A DNA stretch of 64,000 nucleotides from Siphonodentalium dalli (taxonomy: Eukaryota; Mollusca; Scaphopoda; Gadilida; Siphonodentaliidae), in contig CP136064.1 in NCBI GenBank assembly GCA_032622095.1, positions 48,366,073 to 48,430,072 of the forward strand. Reading direction: 5' to 3'. The position numbers were made by a program, and so were the translations under genes. The notes under the pieces are model-generated. The model searched no databases, was not told where the DNA came from, and saw only the letters and a list, made by a program, of their open reading frames with translations. Every line of letters starts with the position of its first letter. Position 1 is the stretch's first letter. Of the stretch, positions 60,443-64,000 are shown piece after piece.

Positions 60443-61746
60443 TTCCAACAATTGGAATTAAGATGGCCATCTTGACAATGACTAAAGAAGCACATAGCTT
60501 ACTTGTGGCAAAACCACATAGTGCATATTGTGCCACACATACGGCGTGATGACTATCATGACTTACAATTGAGGACGCAATGTAGTACGGTATGCGATGT
60601 CTCCTAATTTCGTGCTACACGTGTTTCACTTTACATAAGTTTCCGTCGACTCGCTTCGGTTATTTCGTAAGTTCCGTTGCTTTGTATCCTAATGTATACT
60701 GCCAAATCATACATGGCACTGCTCTGTTAATTCGCAGAAAGTTGCACAGGACAGCCATATCCTCCTTTGTAATAATTTACATGAATAAATACGAAAGATA
60801 GTACTTGTTATCACTATCAGATGACAATTCACATTTCTTTCGACTGAGCGATCTGTAATATTGTTTTCACGATCAATACCTGCGAATCTACGCCCGCCAG
60901 TATGTATGAGCGCGTGGTCTTGTTAGACACATGACAAATGTAATAACACATTACATCGACTTCAAGGTATTTCGAAAATTCTACCTTGTCTATCACGATT
61001 AAATATCATATAACTCATTGTATCATCAGTACAATAGTTACTAACACTCCGTAACAGGGGGATGGTATTCGTTATCACATATATAACCACACTTCGAATT
61101 GATGTGTTGTCTGACGTTCTAAATATTGTGTTGCATTCTTTACATCCATGTATGTACAGTTTGGGTTCCTACGAACTATTGTTCACCGACTGCAATGAAG
61201 TGAAAACTTTGTGGCCTGACACTAAGCCATCTTACCGTAGGCTCTAATATGCCTCGGCGTGGGCGAGCTTGCAATGATGTATTGCACGCCGTAATAGTTC
61301 CATACATTGTACATGACAATCATATCGTATCAGGGCCTCATGTATGCTGTCAGAACTGACTACTAGTATGCTTACATATGGTGAACAGTTCTCATCCCAA
61401 TACTGACATACTTTGCAGTTTCATCAGTGAATGATAACGGCAAACAGCGAAATAGAAAGAATACATATTGTCACGTGCTCCAGATTCACTGCCAATAGTC
61501 TTTCCAGTAGAGACCATCACTTGGCTCACTAACTTCTATTTCCACATATATCAAAACGATATTCTGCCACATAGCTTTCACTCGTGTATGATGCGCAGTT
61601 ACATGCAACACATTTATATTGCGCAGAAAGGACTGCATTTGTATTGTTACATGTCTAAAGCGAGCTTACATGCGCAGCGTTTATATTGCGCACATCTACT
61701 GCCAATATATTTCCGAAACCGGCCATGACATGGCTCTTCGTCTATG
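60443..61746. other. Stretch without supportable gene
   Basis: No exon with splice signals or known domain. TTTATATTGCGCA occurs twice (61614 and 61680) in a short local repeat. Confidence 0.45.
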
Positions 61747-61962
61747 GCGGCTGTTCTGGGTGGGGAAGACTCGTTGTCACGTGACGCTCTTGCTCTCATA
61801 GACATAGCGCACCAGCCAAATGGCCTTCTGACTCTTCCCCATGGTGCAGTGGCCCACATCATTACAAGATGGGGTCCAGTCGATCCCCTGGAATAGTAAT
61901 ACCTTCGGGATACATCCGGGCCTGCTCCTCCGCAGTCATGTGATCATAGTGGTATATCATCG
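61747..61962. repeat. Module copy 1 of a five-copy local repeat
   Basis: Begins GGCTGTTCTGGGTGGGGAAG and includes CTTCCCCATGGTGCAGTGGC, ACAAGATGGGGTCCAGTCGA and AATACCTTCGGGATACATCC. About 215 bp. It is nearly identical to 62690-62907 and differs at a few positions. Confidence 0.9.
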
Positions 61963-62689
61963 ACATATCCACTGATTATGTGACAAAACGATTCGATACA
62001 ATCATGACGAAAATACAGGCATTCGTATCTTCACGTCCGCTGTAAGCGCACTTTCCTAACGGAAACCGCCTAGTTCTTGCCTATGTGCATTCGGAACTCA
62101 TCGTCCTCATATACGAGAAAAGACAGTATCTTACCTGTCATAGCAGGTAAGATCACGTGGCCAGGGGTATAACGTGATTTTATATTAACCTTACTTTATA
62201 TTCAATAACCTAGGTTGTATTGTGTTATGTATATTAACCTTGCTTTGTTATAACTAACAGCATGTCTTGCAGTCGAACATGATTCGAATTTGATGGCCAC
62301 ACACCGTGCAGGTTGCTCATTCACGGGTGTATTACTTGTTATCGTTGGGTAAGGGCATATTAGTCAATGATTACCTACTTTGAGCAACCGTACCAGTCTT
62401 TACCTCGGGCAGGACCAGTTCTGGCCCCCCAGGTCCTGCTACGGCAGTTGAACCAATGGTAGGCGGGTGCTGCATGCGGTTGATTCGGGAAACCAATCTT
62501 CACGGGCGATTGCTCCGGCACCTTTCTCTCAGGTGCCTAATGGTAGTGGCAATACGATTATTAAATTTCGAAAAAATTCACATCGATATACTATTATTCC
62601 ACATAGAGTGAAATTTCCATCAGTATTTTGATTTCGGCCTGGATTCCTGCCACGAAGATCTGTTTATTGGGCACCTGGGAGTAGCCTTT
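61963..62689. other. Spacer between module copies, with a GC-rich structured part
   Basis: Mostly AT-rich until 62300, then a GC-rich block (62391-62530). No protein frame supported. Confidence 0.5.
62395..62545 (+). other. GC-rich block with strong hairpins, possible structured RNA
   Basis: Contains GCAGGACC pairing with GGTCCTGC around a CCAGTTCTGGCCCCCC loop (62409-62439), and GGCACCT/AGGTGCC with a 7-base loop (62517-62537). TGAGCAACC at 62382-62390 pairs with GGTTGCTCA at 62311-62319. The block stands out from its AT-rich surroundings. I could not match it to tRNA, U1, U2, U4, U5, U6, SRP or RNase P RNA. Strand is uncertain. Confidence 0.25.
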
Positions 62690-62907
62690 GGCGGCTGTTC
62701 TGGGTGGGGAAGACTCGTTGTCACGTGACGCATATGCTCTCATAGACATAGCGCACCAGCCAAATGGCCTTCTGACTCTTCCCCATGGTGCAGTGGCCCA
62801 CATCATTACAAGATGGGGTCCAGTCGATCCCCTGGAATCGTAATACCTTCGGGATACATCCGGGCCTGCTCCTCCGCCGTCATGCGATCATAGTGGTATG
62901 TCATCGA
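62690..62907. repeat. Module copy 2
   Basis: Nearly identical to copy 1 over its full length, up to ATCATCGACAT-like sequence. Immediately left, CACCTGGGAGTAGCCTTTGG differs from copy 1's flank. Confidence 0.9.
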
Positions 62908-62909
62908 CA

Positions 62910-62915
62910 TTTATT
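62910..62915 (-). promoter_or_regulatory. Candidate polyadenylation signal AATAAA
   Basis: On the minus strand AATAAA lies about 70 bp after the stop codon of the putative exon at 62985-63280, a normal distance for an animal 3' untranslated region. Confidence 0.4.
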
Positions 62916-62984
62916 CCAGTTTGGTCAGGACCACCTGCATTTGGGGGATTCCATGGAAGGGGCTTCCTCTGATCAAATGGCTCA

Positions 62985-63280
62985 TCAGAACTTATTCCCT
63001 CTGGCCTTGGGGGCGCAGCTTGATGATGCCCCAGAATTTGAGGGGGTGACCTTGGACAGGCCATAGCTACTTATCCCAAATGCAAGAGCATTTGTCTTGC
63101 GTCGAACCATTTCAGAGTAGGCCTCTTCCACAGTCTGGTATCCCAACCTGATGCAGCCAATTCTGTTGGCGTCGATCTTGACATGCTTCTCTGCATCGCA
63201 TGGCGTCGGCAGGTTTGACGACGATGAGCAAGAATCGCGGGTCGACAGTGGGTCGTCAGGCACACTGTCGGACGAGGATT
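62985..63280 (-). CDS. Putative terminal coding exon of an unrecognised host gene
   Basis: On the minus strand a long pyrimidine tract (63345-63290) ends in TTTTATAAAAG, a plausible 3' splice site, followed by about 97 codons to a TGA. The peptide is protein-like: a Ser/Asp-rich start (SSSDSVPDDPLSTRDSCSSS), then KIDANRIGCIRLGYQTVEEA, a charged stretch YSEMVRRKTNALAFGISSYG, and a basic tail ending PKARGNKF. AATAAA follows about 70 bp later. I do not recognise the family. The exon lies between two copies of the local module, so it may belong to a tandemly duplicated or rearranged gene. The longer frame to 63407 begins inside the module and translates the pyrimidine tract as Phe/Leu/Ser, which argues that the true exon starts near 63280. 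Confidence 0.5.
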
Positions 63281-63289
63281 CTTTTATAA

Positions 63290-63345
63290 AAGAAAAAAGA
63301 AGAAAAGAAAAAGAAAGAAGAAATAAAAAGAAGAAAGAGAAAAAA
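63290..63345 (-). repeat. Polypurine/polypyrimidine tract
   Basis: Almost pure A/G on the plus strand (AGAAAAAAGAAGAAAAG). Could serve as the pyrimidine tract of the minus-strand acceptor, or simply be a low-complexity run. Confidence 0.9.
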
Positions 63346-63354
63346 TAGCCTTTG

Positions 63355-63540
63355 GAGGATGTTCTGGGTGGGGTAGACTCGTTGTCACGTGACGCTCTTG
63401 CTCTCATAGTCTAGACATAGCGCACCAGCCAAATGGCCTTCTGACTCTTCCCCATGGTGCAGTGGCCCACATCATTACAAGATGGGGTCCAGTCGATCCC
63501 CTGGAATCGTAATACCTTCGGGATACATCCAGGCCACTCC
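63355..63540. repeat. Module copy 3
   Basis: Begins GGAGGATGTTCTGGGTGGGG and carries a small TAGTC duplication at 63408-63415. It matches copies 1 and 2 until GGGATACATCC, then passes into AGGCCACTCCTTCACCGGTA, which is the copy 4/5 type ending. Confidence 0.88.
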
Positions 63541-63720
63541 TTCACCGGTAGGAAAGAAAGGCTGAATGATCTGGGTGGGGAAGACTTGTTGTTGCGTGCC
63601 TCCAAGTGCTGCACCAACCAACCTTCTAACTCTTCCCCATGGTGCAGGGGCCCACATCTCCACAAGATGGGGTCCAATCCCCTGGAATCGTAATACCTTA
63701 GGGATACCTCCAGGCCACTC
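63541..63720. repeat. Module copy 4
   Basis: Shorter variant (~185 bp) with GGAAAGAAAGGCTGAATGAT and GGGTGGGGAAGACTTGTTG; its TCGATCC segment is deleted relative to copies 1-3. Confidence 0.88.
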
Positions 63721-63907
63721 CTTCACCGGTAGGAAAGAAAGGCTGAATGATCTGGGTGGGGAAGTCTTGTTGCGTGCCTCCAAGAGCTGCACCAACCAGC
63801 CTTCTATCTCTTCCCCACGGTGCAGTGGCCCACATCTCCACACGATGGGGTCCAATCTCCTGGAATCGTAATACCTTCGGGATACCTCCAGGCCACTCCT
63901 TCACCGG
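63721..63907. repeat. Module copy 5
   Basis: Repeats copy 4 with few differences and ends at TTCACCGGTC, after which unrelated AT-rich sequence runs to the end of the window. Frames of about 68-126 codons over copies 3-5 change phase between units. Confidence 0.88.
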
Positions 63908-64000
63908 TCATTTTGCAATTTTGATCATTCTGCTACATTTGATCATTTCGAAATGTACCCGACACTCGTTATGTGCGCCATCATAGATCACTGATGCTTC

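Noticed and set aside
62395-62545. Identification as U1 or another spliceosomal RNA because of TTTACCTCGGGCAGG
   Set aside because: Stem-loops and Sm-site context do not follow U1; kept only as an unassigned structured block.
63411-63986. Overlapping frames of 79-126 codons on both strands at the window end
   Set aside because: They read through tandem modules and change phase between copies; no consistent coding frame.

Overview
The window looks like nuclear DNA of an animal, most likely a marine invertebrate. Evidence: spliced-type exons, a jockey/CR1/L2-like non-LTR retrotransposon, hAT-, piggyBac- and Mutator-like miniature elements, Helitron-like elements with internal tandem repeats and microsatellites (the architecture known from bivalve 'pearl' elements and HINEs), and a 15.7 kb satellite array. 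A mollusc or other lophotrochozoan would fit, but the sequence alone does not settle this. No bacterial gene, operon or CRISPR array is present. Almost all short open frames are by-products of repeats.

Layout. (1) 3-5021: a fold-back element whose arms are tandem repeats of about 67 bp, with three different non-autonomous hAT elements inserted in it, each with a clean 8-bp target duplication. (2) 6210-8825: about three copies of an 870-bp tandem unit that is itself built from four diverged subunits. (3) 8958-22418: fifteen Helitron-like elements of three families (A, B, C by terminus), many abutting exactly head-to-tail (four at 8958-12038, six at 14268-19632); most carry a 122-bp tandem repeat centred on GCGCATGCGC. 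(4) 22419-35257: old, decayed repeats with several well-preserved small elements, including a 38-bp perfect hairpin at 26749 and two hairpin elements sharing a TTAA at 32021-32338. (5) 35258-50940: a 187-bp satellite, about 82 monomers with higher-order blocks, interrupted at 46271-46599 by a 329-bp fragment apparently identical to the inside of the Helitron-like element at 17303-18674 and flanked by an 8-bp duplication. (6) 53220-55358: a 5'-truncated, frame-broken reverse transcriptase element. (7) 56093-57452: a local duplication. (8) 57507-57650 (+) and 62985-63280 (-): the only two segments I would call host exons, neither assigned to a family. (9) 60118-60433: a Mutator-like miniature element with 9-bp target duplication. 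(10) 61747-63905: five copies of a roughly 185-215 bp module around the minus-strand exon.

There is no gene pathway to reconstruct. The window is a record of transposition: elements inserting into elements, rolling-circle-type elements piling up end to end, and exchange between Helitron-like and satellite DNA.
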